Made by a program: the position numbers and the translations under genes | Source: JAKFWF01 sp963750535 | Lineage (GTDB): Bacteria; Pseudomonadota; Alphaproteobacteria; Rhizobiales; Hyphomicrobiaceae | DNA length: 64,000 nt | Direction of reading: 5' to 3' | NCBI GenBank assembly: GCA_963750535.1 | Contig: CAVVRF010000002.1 | Location: 248,001-312,000 of the forward strand | The notes under the pieces: generated by a model | What the model was told of the DNA's origin: nothing | Seen by the model: the letters and a program-made list of their open reading frames with translations, nothing else | Database searches by the model: none | Shown here: positions 17,703-26,707 of the stretch, piece by piece | Layout: each line of letters begins with the position of its first letter | Position numbering within the stretch: the first letter of the stretch is position 1

Positions 17703-18233
17703 ATGATCAGCAATGAACGTCGATCATCTGCCAGACTTGCAATAGTTGCCGCAGTGGCCGCAATGCCTTGCGCCTGGGCCTTGAATTCTTCCTTCGCGCT
17801 CGCGCAGGAACGGGCCGGCCGCTACGTCATGAACCCGGTCGAGGGTGGCTTTGCACGCCTCGACACCGAGACCGGAGCGATGTCGATTTGCCGCGGCCCG
17901 GGGAAGGACGCTTCGAGCCCGCAATGGAGTTGCCAGCCGATGGCCGACACGGCGAGCGAGGCGCAAGCGCTGGCGCAAAAGCTGGAGGCCGAGAACCGGG
18001 AGCTGCGGGCCGAGATCAAGCGGATGGAAGATCAGCTTGGGCTCAACGGCGAAAAGCCCAAAGGCGAGGACAAGCAGGCCGAGCAGCGCCCGGGCGGCGG
18101 CTTCAATCTGCCGAGCGAGCAGGAGGTGGATCGGGCGCTCTCGTACATGGAGCGGATGGTGAAAAAGTTCCACGACACGATGAAGCGCCTGGAAGGCGCG
18201 ACCAAGGGGCAAGACGGCTCGAAGGGGATTTGA
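17703..18233 (+). CDS. Hypothetical secreted coiled-coil protein
   Basis: A 176-aa protein not recognised as a named family. An N-terminal signal peptide is likely (hydrophobic residues 11-32, ending FALAQ). The mature part has an N-terminal segment with two Cys (MSICRG and WSCQP) that could form a disulfide. A coiled coil rich in Glu, Lys and Leu follows (residues about 80-110), then a second amphipathic helix near the C-terminus. It is probably periplasmic. It is divergent from the podJ-like gene and 111 bp upstream of ndk. The function is unknown. Confidence 0.65.
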   Translation: MISNERRSSARLAIVAAVAAMPCAWALNSSFALAQERAGRYVMNPVEGGFARLDTETGAMSICRGPGKDASSPQWSCQPMADTASEAQALAQKLEAENRELRAEIKRMEDQLGLNGEKPKGEDKQAEQRPGGGFNLPSEQEVDRALSYMERMVKKFHDTMKRLEGATKGQDGSKGI

Positions 18234-18268
18234 CCCGGACCATTGCGCCCGACGCGGCGACGGCAAGC

Positions 18269-18298
18269 CTTGCTGGCGGCTCGACGATACGGCTATAA
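18269..18298 (+). promoter_or_regulatory. Candidate sigma-70-type promoter of ndk
   Basis: CTTGCT (18269-18274) and CTATAA (18293-18298) are separated by 18 bp, close to the alphaproteobacterial CTTGAC-N17-CTATAT pattern. The implied start site is about 40 bp before the ndk start codon. Confidence 0.4.
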
Positions 18299-18344
18299 GG
18301 CGCCCGACACCTTCTCCGTATCCAGAAACAACGAGACACACGCC

Positions 18345-18767
18345 ATGGCGATCGAGCGCACTTTTTCAATCATCAAGCCTGATGCCACAGCTCGCAACCT
18401 CACCGGCGCCATCAACGCCGTGATCGAAAAGTCGGGGCTGCGCATCGTCGCCCAGAAGCGCGTCTGCTGGACCAAGGCGCAGGCCGAGGCATTCTACGCC
18501 GAGCACAAGGCTCGTCCGTTCTACGGCGAGCTTGTCACTTTCATGACCTCGGGGCCGATCGTGTTGCAGGTACTCGAAGGCGAGGGTGCCATCGCCAAGT
18601 ATCGCGAGGTGATGGGCGCCACCGATCCGCAGGAGGCCAAGGACGGCACCATCCGCAAGCTGTTCGCGGTGTCCAAGGGCGAGAACTCGACGCACGGCTC
18701 CGACAGCCCGACCGCCGCCGAGCGCGAGATCGCGATGAACTTCCGCCTCGACGAGATCGTCGGCTGA
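18345..18767 (+). CDS. ndk: Nucleoside-diphosphate kinase
   Basis: A 140-aa protein of canonical length. It transfers the gamma-phosphate of ATP to nucleoside diphosphates through a phospho-histidine; the active-site motif NSTHGSDS is present near residue 115. The conserved N-terminus ERTFSIIKPDA and the FYGELVTFMTSGP helix are also intact. It acts in the cytoplasm to balance NTP and dNTP pools. The start at ATG 18345 matches the family N-terminus; the frame is open further upstream but that part has no homology-like features. A candidate promoter precedes it. Confidence 0.97.
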   Translation: MAIERTFSIIKPDATARNLTGAINAVIEKSGLRIVAQKRVCWTKAQAEAFYAEHKARPFYGELVTFMTSGPIVLQVLEGEGAIAKYREVMGATDPQEAKDGTIRKLFAVSKGENSTHGSDSPTAAEREIAMNFRLDEIVG

Positions 18768-18789
18768 CAATATCGCTTGGGTGATCGTC

Positions 18790-19179
18790 ATGAACCGCCG
18801 TCTGATCTCCTCCGGCTCCAGGTTCGAATCCGAAATCGGCTACTCGCGCGCGGTGGTCGACGGCGACTACGTGTTCGTCTCCGGGACCACCGGCTACGAC
18901 TACACGACCATGACCCTGCCGGACGGCGTCGTGGCGCAATGCCGGCAGACGTTGAAGAACATCGGGGAGGCGCTGAAGGCAGCCGGCACGTCGTTCGACC
19001 ATGTCGTTCGCGTCACCTACATCGTGCCCAACCCGTCGGACTTCGAGCCGTGCTGGCCGCTGCTGCGCGAAGCCTTCGACAAGTCGCGCCCCGCCGCCAC
19101 CATGATCAGCACGGCGCTGATGAATGCCGACATGAAGATCGAGATCGAGGTGACCGCCCGGCTGCCGAGGCCGACATGA
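18790..19179 (+). CDS. RidA family protein
   Basis: A 129-aa protein of the YjgF/YER057c/UK114 (RidA) family, whose members deaminate reactive enamine/imine intermediates as trimers. Family features include the N-terminal RLISSGSRFE, the VSGTTGYD strand, the RVTYIVPN segment and the C-terminal SRPAATMIS, where the Arg is the usual carboxylate-binding residue. The start is ATG 18790. Its stop overlaps the start of the DinB gene in an ATGA junction, so the two are coupled. Confidence 0.88.
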   Translation: MNRRLISSGSRFESEIGYSRAVVDGDYVFVSGTTGYDYTTMTLPDGVVAQCRQTLKNIGEALKAAGTSFDHVVRVTYIVPNPSDFEPCWPLLREAFDKSRPAATMISTALMNADMKIEIEVTARLPRPT

Positions 19180-19682
19180 TCACCCCCGCCCATGCCCAAG
19201 CGATGGCACGCTACAACCGGTGGCAGAACCGTTCACTGTATGGCGCCGCCGATCGCCTCCCGGACAGCGAGCGCAAACGGTCGCGCGGCGCGTTCTTCGG
19301 ATCGATCCACGGTACGTTGAGCCATCTCTATTTCGGCGACCAGATTTGGATGTACCGGTTCACCGGCACGACGCCGCAGCCGATCGCCAAGTCGATTGCC
19401 GAGTCGGCGACCGCCATGCCGGACTGGGGCGAGCTGAAGGCCGCACGGTCGGCATTCGACGAGCTCATCATCGGCTGGGCGGATGCAATGAAGCAGGCAG
19501 ATCTCGATGGCGATCTCGCGTGGTACTCGGCCGCCATGGGGCGCGAGATCAGCCGCCCGCGATGGTTGCTGGTGACGCACTTCTTCAATCACCAGACGCA
19601 CCACCGTGGTCAGGTGCATTGCCTGCTGACGCAAAACGGCCTCAAGATGGACGACACCGACCTGCCGTTCACGCCGGAATAA
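19176..19682 (+). CDS. DinB family protein
   Basis: A 168-aa four-helix-bundle protein of the DinB/YfiT type. Putative metal ligands are His in GTLSHLYFGDQIW near residue 48 and His in HFFNHQTHHRGQVH near residues 133-145. Related proteins bind Zn or Ni and some are thiol transferases or S-transferases, but most are uncharacterised. It is translationally coupled to the RidA gene upstream. The YNRWQNR N-terminus is typical of this branch. Confidence 0.85.
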   Translation: MITPAHAQAMARYNRWQNRSLYGAADRLPDSERKRSRGAFFGSIHGTLSHLYFGDQIWMYRFTGTTPQPIAKSIAESATAMPDWGELKAARSAFDELIIGWADAMKQADLDGDLAWYSAAMGREISRPRWLLVTHFFNHQTHHRGQVHCLLTQNGLKMDDTDLPFTPE

Positions 19683-19700
19683 CCGACGACCCCGACAGGA

Positions 19701-19970
19701 TTATCGCCCATAAGGCTTGGTTCCGAGCGCCGCGCGGGCCCAGTCCGCATACGACTTGTAAGTGCCACCTGGATCGTTGTCCGAGGCGCGGGCGGCGTAA
19801 TCGTCCTGGCTGCTGTTTGGGCTTTGCTTGACCTGCCTGGCATCGTAGCTGATCGATCGCTTGGCCCGCCGAGCGGCCGCGCGCTCGCTACGGTCGGCGG
19901 CGGATGCGCTGTATGTCCAACTGAACAAGCTGGCGGCAATGACAAAACACGAAAATAGTGCCCGCAGCAT
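19701..19970 (-). CDS. Small secreted protein, paralogue of the next gene
   Basis: An 89-aa protein with a clear signal peptide (cleavage likely after SASAA near residue 24). The mature part is basic, then carries the motif DDYAARASDNDPGGTYKSYA followed by DWARAALG at the C-terminus. The same motif recurs in the next minus-strand gene (20142-20423), so the two are tandem paralogues. The family is not recognised; a periplasmic location is inferred from the signal peptide. Confidence 0.65.
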   Translation of the reverse strand: MLRALFSCFVIAASLFSWTYSASAADRSERAAARRAKRSISYDARQVKQSPNSSQDDYAARASDNDPGGTYKSYADWARAALGTKPYGR

Positions 19971-20141
19971 TCGGCCCCCCGAAGTAACAAACCCCGAGGG
20001 ACTTTACCCTGGCCATGCGTCACAAACAATTCTCTCGGTGGTCGGATCGACGTTCGCAAGCGGTATTGGGCAGCAGGCGCCCCTATTGCGCATCCCGCTT
20101 CTCCCTACTGGACAACCGCAGCAGGCTTCGCGATCACCAAA

Positions 20142-20423
20142 TCAGCGCCAACCGCGATCGAATTTCGGCGAGAGCGCGACCCGAGCCCAGTCGGGATAGC
20201 CCTTGTAGTCGCCTGCCGGATCGAGGTCGTTGGCGCGGGCGGCGTAGGAATCATCGCGATACTTCCGCTGCTTCGTGACGTAGCGCCGCTCCGCCTTGCG
20301 CTCGTACTGGCGCTGCTCGCGATAACGCCCGCTTTCGTCGGCAACGGCCACCGAGGACGCCGCCGCCATCCCGGCCACGCCAACGCCAACAGCCATCGCA
20401 GCGGCAAGCAATCTAAGTGTCAT
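20142..20423 (-). CDS. Small secreted protein, paralogue of the neighbouring gene
   Basis: A 93-aa protein with a signal peptide (residues 1 to about 28, ending SVAVA), a very basic middle part (several Arg/Lys/Tyr repeats) and the C-terminal motif SYAARANDLDPAGDYKGYP followed by DWARVAL. ATG 20423 has GGAGGCGGAAG directly upstream, a strong ribosome site. It is paralogous to the 89-aa protein encoded at 19701-19970. The function is unknown. Confidence 0.68.
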   Translation of the reverse strand: MTLRLLAAAMAVGVGVAGMAAASSVAVADESGRYREQRQYERKAERRYVTKQRKYRDDSYAARANDLDPAGDYKGYPDWARVALSPKFDRGWR

Positions 20424-20593
20424 CTTCCGCCTCCTGCAGCTTGACGCAACTTTGTATTGATATGGGCATATTACACTCGACTCGCAACTCACGCATGCGT
20501 GCGCAAGTCCGTTGCCGCGCAAGGAGCGTGCCGGTATAGGTTCGCCGCCGGGAACCAACCGCAAACGCCGGTGCCAACGAGGCAGGATCGTTA

Positions 20594-21037
20594 ATGACCG
20601 CGATGATGCGCAACAGCCACCACTTCGAGGATCTCCAGCTGGGGATGGAGGCGACGCTGGTGCACGTCGTCAAGGAAAGCGACGTCACCCAGTTCGCGGA
20701 GGTCAGCGGCGACCGGAACCCGGTGCACCTCGACGCCGAATTCGCCGCCAAGACCATGTTCGGCGGCTGCATTACACACGGTATGCTGACCGCAAGCTAC
20801 ATCTCGGCGGTGTTCGGCATGCGCCTGCCCGGTCCAGGGGCGATCTACGTCTCGCAGTCGCTGAACTTCAAGGGCCCGGTGCGGGTGGGCGATACCGTGC
20901 TGACCAAGGTCGTGGTCGCCGCGCTCTATCCGGCCAAGCGCCGCGCCATGTTCGACTGCGAATGCACCGTCGGCGGCAAGCTGGTGCTGACCGGCGAGGC
21001 GATCCTGATGGTGCCCGCGCGGCCTCCGCTCGGTTGA
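20594..21037 (+). CDS. MaoC family (R)-enoyl-CoA hydratase, PhaJ-like
   Basis: A 147-aa hot-dog-fold protein. The hydratase-2 motif is visible as FAEVSGDRNPVHLD with catalytic Asp and His, followed by GGCITHGMLTASYIS. The length equals the PhaJ type, which turns trans-2-enoyl-CoA into (R)-3-hydroxyacyl-CoA and can supply polyhydroxyalkanoate synthesis. A phasin and a PHA-synthase-like DUF3141 protein are encoded about 33-42 kb away, which makes such a supply role possible, though the genes are not linked. AGGA lies 7 nt before the start. Confidence 0.85.
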   Translation: MTAMMRNSHHFEDLQLGMEATLVHVVKESDVTQFAEVSGDRNPVHLDAEFAAKTMFGGCITHGMLTASYISAVFGMRLPGPGAIYVSQSLNFKGPVRVGDTVLTKVVVAALYPAKRRAMFDCECTVGGKLVLTGEAILMVPARPPLG

Positions 21038-21116
21038 GGATCGGGGACGATCCGTCGGCTTGTTGACGGCTGGCGGCTCGACTAATTTATGGCCTCGACT
21101 CGGCGAGGGGCCAGCG

Positions 21117-22115
21117 ATGATCGAAGCTCACGGGATTTCGCGCGACCGGCGGAATATGGGACTGCCGCTGGTCGTCGCACTATTGTTCGCAGCGCTATTC
21201 GCGCCCGCCACCCCGGCACACGCCGGCAAGATCATGTTCGGCACGTCGGAGCATCTGGAGAAAATCCAGGACGTCGCGATCAAAGGGCAAAATGGCGAGG
21301 CGCTATACCTCGGCTACAAGTTCTCGCACCACTCTTTCGTCGCCCCCTACATGCTCACCGACGACGGCTACATCCTGGGCGTCGTCGGACAGAACCGCTT
21401 CTACAAGCTCGATGCCGCCGCCATCGAGAACTTCCAGGCGCGCGGGCTGTTGCCGAAGCCGCTGCCACCCTATGAAATCTCGTTCGTCGACTATCTGTTC
21501 GGTAATCTGCTGTGGATCGTGCTCGCGTTCATCGGCGTTGGTGCTTACTTCACTCGCCTGAAGTCCAAGAAGCAGCAGGCGGCGATCCCGATTGCCAACG
21601 AGGGCCTCGAGCACGAGCGCAACGGCGACTGGGATGGAGCGATCGCCAAGTATACCAAGGCGCTCGACATACATCCGAAGTTCGCCGAAGTGCTTTGCCG
21701 ACGCGCCAACGCCTACAACAGCAAGCACGACTTTGATCGCGCCATTGCCGACTATTCGAAGGCGATCTCGGCAGAACCGAAGAATGTCATGGCGCTGCTC
21801 GGGCGCGCCACGGTGTTCGAGGCCAAGCAGCTCGGTGCGCTGGCGATCAGTGACTACACGCGGGCGATCAAGATCTCGAAAGCCGGTTTCGCCTATTTCG
21901 CCCGTGGCCTCGCCCAAATGAACGCCGGCGACGTCGCCGCCGCGATCAAGGACTTCACATCCGCCATTGGCAAGGAACCGAAGTTCGCCGCCGCTTATTA
22001 CAACCGCGCCGTCGCCTACGAACGCACCGGCAAGCGCGTCCTCGCCCAGGAGGATTATCGGCGGGCAAGCGAGCTCGCGGCCCAGCATCAGGCCGCATCA
22101 CCGCAGGCGACATGA
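21117..22115 (+). CDS. TPR-repeat membrane protein
   Basis: A 332-aa protein. After an N-terminal signal-like helix (residues about 14-33, ending AHA), a domain of about 90 residues contains the pattern YLGYKFSHHSFVAPYMLTDD. A membrane helix near 145-165 (LLWIVLAFIGVGAYF) then precedes about five TPRs (residues 175-320, such as GDWDGAIAKYTKALDIHPKF). The N-terminal domain is thus probably periplasmic and the TPRs cytoplasmic. ATG 21117 is preceded by GAGGGG. The partner and function are unknown. Confidence 0.7.
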   Translation: MIEAHGISRDRRNMGLPLVVALLFAALFAPATPAHAGKIMFGTSEHLEKIQDVAIKGQNGEALYLGYKFSHHSFVAPYMLTDDGYILGVVGQNRFYKLDAAAIENFQARGLLPKPLPPYEISFVDYLFGNLLWIVLAFIGVGAYFTRLKSKKQQAAIPIANEGLEHERNGDWDGAIAKYTKALDIHPKFAEVLCRRANAYNSKHDFDRAIADYSKAISAEPKNVMALLGRATVFEAKQLGALAISDYTRAIKISKAGFAYFARGLAQMNAGDVAAAIKDFTSAIGKEPKFAAAYYNRAVAYERTGKRVLAQEDYRRASELAAQHQAASPQAT

Positions 22116-22197
22116 CGCCCATGCAGGCCCGGCGCTGCATGCGGCGGCACGGGCACTGGTAGTATCCCGGCAAAACCATATCCGGGGAACGCACCAG

Positions 22198-23400
22198 ATG
22201 CCGAAAGCCAAGACCGCCGCCAAGCCTGCGAAAGCCCCCGCCCTCGTCCGCGCCGCTAAGATCCGCGTCGCCACCTACGATGGACCGGGCGCCGATCCGG
22301 TCATCCGCGAGGTGCCATGGCCGCGTGTTGGCCGCAAGGCCGCCCTCATCAAGATCGGCGCCTGCGGCGTGTGCGGCACCGACCAGCATATCCTGAAAGG
22401 CCATTGGCCGAAGCCGCTGCCGTGGCCGTTCACGCTCGGCCATGAGCTTGCCGGCGTAATCGTCGAGATCGGCGCCGATTTGAAGACCGATCACATGGGC
22501 AAACCGATCGGCGTCGGCTCGAAGCTGATGCTGCCGCCGCTGATGCCATGCGGGTTCTGCGATTGGTGCAAGCGATATCCCGAGCAGTCGAACAAGTGCC
22601 TGACACCGGTCTATTACGGCCGCTATCTCGGCTTCGACAAGCCGCCGCACCTGTGGGGCGGCTGGGCGGAATATGTCTACGTCGACTACGAGGAGTTGCC
22701 CGGTACCAAGATCTACAAGCTGCCGGACGACATGAGCCTGCTGCTCGGCTCGCTGTCGGAGCCGCTGACGTCTTGCATCCGCGCCTTCAACCGGGCGATC
22801 AAGGCCGGCGGGTTCAGCTGGAACGACACCGTCGTTATCCAAGGCACCGGTCCGATCGGCATCCTCGCCATCGCCGCGGCGCAGGAGATGGGGGCCGGCC
22901 GGGTGATCGCGGTCGGCGCGCCGGAGACGCCGCGGCTGAAGCTCGCGCGCGATTTCGGCGCCGAGGCGACCGTCGACATCGAGGTGCACAAGACCGCCGA
23001 CGAGCGCATAAGAGCGGTGCGCGATATCGTCGGCGGCTATGGCGCCGATCTCGTCATGGACTGCTCCGGCCACCCCACCGCCGGCCCCGAAGGCATCGAG
23101 TTCCTGCGCGACGGCGGCACGTATGTCGAAATGGGCCAGTTCACCGATGCCGGCTCGATCATGACCTCTTGGCACCGGATCTGTACCAAGGACCTGAATG
23201 TGCTCGGCTCGTGGGCGTTCACCGCCAACGACCTGGCCCTCGGCGTCGAGATGCTCTACAAGGCGCGCGGCAAATACCCCTGGCGCAAGATGCAGACGCT
23301 CTATCCATTCGACGAGGACGGCGTAAGGCGTGCCGTCGCCGACGCAATGGCGATGAAGACCGTCAAGAGCACCATCATCCCGTTCGAGGATATGATTTGA
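22198..23400 (+). CDS. Zinc-dependent alcohol dehydrogenase family protein
   Basis: A 400-aa medium-chain dehydrogenase. Catalytic Zn ligands are Cys in GACGVCGTDQH and the HE pair in LGHELAG. The structural Zn site has four Cys in PCGFCDWCKRYPEQSNKCL. The NAD(P)-binding motif is GTGPIGILAIAAA. It starts with a Lys/Ala-rich leader of about 20 residues. The substrate is not known. A hairpin repeat and then a DapA-family aldolase gene follow, so the pair may act in one sugar-acid or keto-acid catabolic route. Confidence 0.85.
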   Translation: MPKAKTAAKPAKAPALVRAAKIRVATYDGPGADPVIREVPWPRVGRKAALIKIGACGVCGTDQHILKGHWPKPLPWPFTLGHELAGVIVEIGADLKTDHMGKPIGVGSKLMLPPLMPCGFCDWCKRYPEQSNKCLTPVYYGRYLGFDKPPHLWGGWAEYVYVDYEELPGTKIYKLPDDMSLLLGSLSEPLTSCIRAFNRAIKAGGFSWNDTVVIQGTGPIGILAIAAAQEMGAGRVIAVGAPETPRLKLARDFGAEATVDIEVHKTADERIRAVRDIVGGYGADLVMDCSGHPTAGPEGIEFLRDGGTYVEMGQFTDAGSIMTSWHRICTKDLNVLGSWAFTANDLALGVEMLYKARGKYPWRKMQTLYPFDEDGVRRAVADAMAMKTVKSTIIPFEDMI

Positions 23401-23423
23401 GGGGCGGAGGGCGCGTCTCCTTT

Positions 23424-23455
23424 CCCCTCTCCCCCGAATTGGCGGGGGACAGGGG
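23424..23455. repeat. CCCCTCTCCCCCG-type intergenic hairpin
   Basis: CCCCTCTCCCCCG (23424-23436) and CGGGGGACAGGGG (23443-23455) are reverse complements with a single mismatch. It lies in the 77-bp gap between the dehydrogenase and the aldolase genes. Short palindromes of this kind are dispersed in many alphaproteobacterial genomes and may attenuate or stabilise the transcript. Confidence 0.55.
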
Positions 23456-23477
23456 AAGTGCAACGAGAGCCATAACC

Positions 23478-24359
23478 ATGCCCGACTTCCACGGCGTCTA
23501 CCCTTATCTCGTCTCGCCGGTCACTGCCGAAGGCAGCATCAAGGCAGACGTGCTGGCGCGGTTGTCCCGCGATCTGATCGACAAGGGCGTGCACGGCCTC
23601 ACCCCGCTGGGCTCGACCGGCGAGTTCGCCTATCTGTCGGGCGTGCAGCGCCAGCAGGTCGTGGAGGTCGTGATCCAGGCGGCGGCCAGGCGCGTGCCCG
23701 TGATCGCCGGCGTCGCGGCCACCGCGACCGCCGATGCGGTTGCGCAGGCCCGATCCTACGAGGCGATGGGCGCGGACGGCATCCTCGCCATCCTGGAAGC
23801 GTATTTCCCGCTCTCCGATGCGCAGATCGAGTCCTACTTCAAGGCGATCGCCGAAGCCGTGAAGCTGCCGGTGGTGCTTTACACCAACCCGAATTTCCAG
23901 CGCGCCGACCTGTCGCTGCCGGTAATCGCGCGGCTGGCGCAGGTACCGAATATCGTTGCGATCAAGGATGCCTCGACCAACACCGGCCGGCTGCTGTCGA
24001 TCATCAACCAGTGCGGCGATAGCTGCCACGTGTTCGCTGCGTCGGCGCATATTCCGACTGCGGTGATGCTGATCGGCGGCAAGGGCTGGATGGCGGGCCC
24101 CGCATGCATCGCGCCCCGGCAGAGCGTCGCCCTCTATGACCTGTGCCGCGCCGAGAAATGGCCCGAGGCGATGCTCCTGCAGAAGAAGCTTTGGGCACTC
24201 AACCAGGCGTTCGCCAAATACAGTCTTGCCGCCTGCATCAAGGGCGGACTGATCATGCAGGGCTACGACGTCGGCGATCCCGTCCCGCCGCAGGCGCCGC
24301 TATCGGCGGAGGGCGAGGCCGACGTGCGGCGCGCCCTCGAGGCGGTCGGCGCACTGTAA
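23478..24359 (+). CDS. Dihydrodipicolinate synthase family protein (DapA-like aldolase)
   Basis: A 293-aa class I aldolase of the DapA/NanA superfamily. LTPLGSTGEFAYLS is the substrate carboxylate loop, LYTNP carries the proton-relay Tyr, and IVAIKDAS contains the Schiff-base Lys. It is probably not the lysine-biosynthesis enzyme: it sits behind an alcohol dehydrogenase, and the FHGVYPYLVSPV N-terminus resembles catabolic or dehydratase members. It condenses or cleaves pyruvate with an aldehyde or sugar acid; the specific reaction is unknown. Confidence 0.85.
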   Translation: MPDFHGVYPYLVSPVTAEGSIKADVLARLSRDLIDKGVHGLTPLGSTGEFAYLSGVQRQQVVEVVIQAAARRVPVIAGVAATATADAVAQARSYEAMGADGILAILEAYFPLSDAQIESYFKAIAEAVKLPVVLYTNPNFQRADLSLPVIARLAQVPNIVAIKDASTNTGRLLSIINQCGDSCHVFAASAHIPTAVMLIGGKGWMAGPACIAPRQSVALYDLCRAEKWPEAMLLQKKLWALNQAFAKYSLAACIKGGLIMQGYDVGDPVPPQAPLSAEGEADVRRALEAVGAL

Positions 24360-24456
24360 TACGTTGACGCAGTCGTGAGCGCACGCCGCCTCGACGCCGC
24401 GCCGTCTTGGCGCTAGCTTCCTGGCGTCGTGGTCAGCCGTTGGAAGAGGTCGTGCA

Positions 24457-24795
24457 ATGACAGCGCACCTGCGCCCGCGCGTATCGAGCATCCTCCTCGC
24501 CGCCGCGGCTCTCGCAGCGCTCGCCTCGCCGGCGGTCGCCGACCGCATCGACGGCGAATGGTGCCACGCCTCGCAATCGCTGCAGATCGAGGGCCCGAGC
24601 ATCCGCACGCCGGGTGGCAGCCAGATCAAGGGCGACTATTCGCGGCACGGCTTCTTCTACGTCGTGCCGGTACCCGAGCCCGAGGCCGGAACCGAGATTA
24701 CCATGCGCCTCCTCAGCGAGGAGGTGATGATGCTTTCCCGCAAGGGCCCGGACCGGCCCGAGGAGACCTGGCGACGCTGCAAGGTCACCAGTTGA
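24457..24795 (+). CDS. Hypothetical secreted protein
   Basis: A 112-aa protein with a typical signal peptide (residues 1-28, ending SPAVA). The mature part is about 84 residues and begins DRIDGEWCHASQSLQIEG. It has two Cys, one near each end (WCHA and RRCKV), that could be disulfide-bonded. The pattern of short beta strands suggests a small lipocalin-like or barrel fold, but I do not recognise the family. The signal and even codon use argue for a real gene. Confidence 0.62.
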   Translation: MTAHLRPRVSSILLAAAALAALASPAVADRIDGEWCHASQSLQIEGPSIRTPGGSQIKGDYSRHGFFYVVPVPEPEAGTEITMRLLSEEVMMLSRKGPDRPEETWRRCKVTS

Positions 24796-25003
24796 ACGTC
24801 GGGCCATGGCCAGTCGCGCCTGCGGCAACAACCATCCCAAAAAGCAACAACTGCGCCAATCCGGCAACGGGTTGTTTACAGTTGTCGGGCACTCTCACCC
24901 CTGTTGAGTGAGTTGCCGATCACTGAGTGTGCGGAAACGGATCATCGAGATCCTGCTCGCGCCCCGGCCCGGCACGTATCGGTTGCGTCCAGTCGAGTGC
25001 ATC

Positions 25004-26512
25004 ATGACCAAGCGCGTTCTCGTTGTCGATGACGATCCAGTTCAGCGTCGCCTGCTGGAAGAGACTATCAAGAGACTTGGCTTCGAAGTCCGCACTGCCT
25101 CGACCGGCGAGCAGGCGGTAGCGATCCTCGAGGGCGCCGACCGCGCCACGATTTCCCTCGTGCTCCTCGACCTCGTAATGACCGGCCTCGACGGCATGGG
25201 CGTGCTCGAGCGGGTCAGCACCAAGCCCGGCATGCCGCCAATCATCGTGCAGACCGCTCACGGCTCGATCGACACCGCCATCCAGGCGATGCGAGCCGGC
25301 GCCGCCGACTTCGTCATCAAGCCCGCGAGCCCCGAGCGGCTCGAGGTCTCGATCCGCTCCGCCCTCAAGATCGAGGCGCTGGCCGTCGAGATCGTTCGCA
25401 TCAAGAAGAAGGTCGAGGGCATACTGACCTTCGCCGACCTGATCGTGCAGGGCGACGCGATGGCCCGCGTCATCTCGCTCGGCAAGCGTGCCGCCGCCTC
25501 CAACATCCCCGTGCTGATCGAAGGCGAGAGCGGAGTCGGCAAGGAGCTGATCGCGCGCGCCGTCCAGGGCGAGAGCGAGCGCGCCGGCAAGCCGTTCATC
25601 ACCGTCAATTGCGGCGCGATCCCGGAGAACCTGGTCGAGAGCATCCTGTTCGGCCACGAGAAGGGCTCGTTCACCGGCGCCACCGACAAGCGCATCGGCA
25701 AGTTCCAGGAAGCCGACGGCGGCACGCTGTTCCTCGACGAGGTCGGCGAGCTTCCGCTCGACGCGCAAGTGAAGCTGCTGCGTGCGCTGCAGGAAGGCGA
25801 GATCGATCCGGTCGGCGCCAAGAAGCCGGTGAAGGTCAATTTCCGCCTCATCTCGGCGACCAATCGCGACATGATCCAGCTGGTCAAGGATGGCAAGTTC
25901 CGCGAGGATCTCTACTATCGCCTCAACGTCTTCCCGATCTGGGTGCCGCCCCTGCGCGAGCGCATCGGCGACGTGCCGGAGCTCGCCCGTCATTTCCTCG
26001 CCCGCTTCGCCGCGGAGGAAGGCAAGCGCGTCGGCGGCCTCACCGACGACGCGGTCCGCCTGCTGACCAGCTACAGCTGGCCCGGCAACGTGCGACAGCT
26101 CGAGAATGCCGTGTTCCGCGCCGTGGTGCTGGCCGACGGTCCGTTCCTCGGCGTCGACGAGTTCCCCCAGATCGCTGCCCACGTCGAAGGCTTCAATGCC
26201 ACGATCCCGGCGGCGCCGGCCGCTCCGCACAAGCAGCCGGCCTATACCGGACCGGCCCTGCTCGGAGCCGAGAATACCGTGCCGCAGACCGTCTCGGTCG
26301 CCACCACCGGCACTCGCAGCTCGGTCGGCATATCGGCGATCGACGAGGCCGGCGAGATCCGCACCCTCGAAGCGATGGAAGCAGACATGATCCGCCTGGC
26401 CCTCGGCCGCTATCGCGGTCACATGACCGAGGTCGCCAGGCGCCTCAAGATCGGCCGCTCGACGCTCTATCGCAAGATGCAAGACTACGGCCTGGAGCAG
26501 AACGCGACCTGA
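25004..26512 (+). CDS. Sigma-54-dependent response regulator (NtrC family)
   Basis: A 502-aa three-domain regulator. A receiver (residues 1-120) has VVDDD, the phospho-acceptor Asp in LLDLVMTG and the Lys in VIKPAS. The AAA+ domain has Walker A GESGVGKE, Walker B GGTLFLDEVG and the sigma-54 loop as GSFTGA instead of GAFTGA. A Fis-type HTH lies at the C-terminus (RLALGRYRGHMTEVARRLKIG). A Pro/Ala-rich linker separates AAA+ and HTH. It should activate sigma-54 promoters on phosphorylation. A soluble histidine kinase gene follows 195 bp downstream on the same strand and may be its partner. Start ATG 25004 matches the domain start. Confidence 0.92.
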   Translation: MTKRVLVVDDDPVQRRLLEETIKRLGFEVRTASTGEQAVAILEGADRATISLVLLDLVMTGLDGMGVLERVSTKPGMPPIIVQTAHGSIDTAIQAMRAGAADFVIKPASPERLEVSIRSALKIEALAVEIVRIKKKVEGILTFADLIVQGDAMARVISLGKRAAASNIPVLIEGESGVGKELIARAVQGESERAGKPFITVNCGAIPENLVESILFGHEKGSFTGATDKRIGKFQEADGGTLFLDEVGELPLDAQVKLLRALQEGEIDPVGAKKPVKVNFRLISATNRDMIQLVKDGKFREDLYYRLNVFPIWVPPLRERIGDVPELARHFLARFAAEEGKRVGGLTDDAVRLLTSYSWPGNVRQLENAVFRAVVLADGPFLGVDEFPQIAAHVEGFNATIPAAPAAPHKQPAYTGPALLGAENTVPQTVSVATTGTRSSVGISAIDEAGEIRTLEAMEADMIRLALGRYRGHMTEVARRLKIGRSTLYRKMQDYGLEQNAT

Positions 26513-26707
26513 GCCCTTCGTTCCAGTCTCGCCCCAGGCCGCGGCGGCGCGAGCTCCCGCGGCCCGGGCCTGCTTGGCGCCAGAGGCTCGTCATCCGGCG
26601 GCCTCGTCGTCCGCCGCCAAAGTTTCGGCACAAGCATTAACACTCAATTATCCGGTGAGCGCGTAAGGTCATCGGATGAAATATTCGAACCCAGCCTTCA
26701 CCGCCTC

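Noticed and set aside
22120..22141. CATGCAG...CTGCATG hairpin before the alcohol dehydrogenase gene
   Set aside because: A 7-bp stem with no supporting context; could be chance in GC-rich DNA.
24920..26482. Minus-strand frame of 520 codons opposite the NtrC-type regulator
   Set aside because: Antisense shadow of a GC-rich gene; the plus strand has three intact domains.
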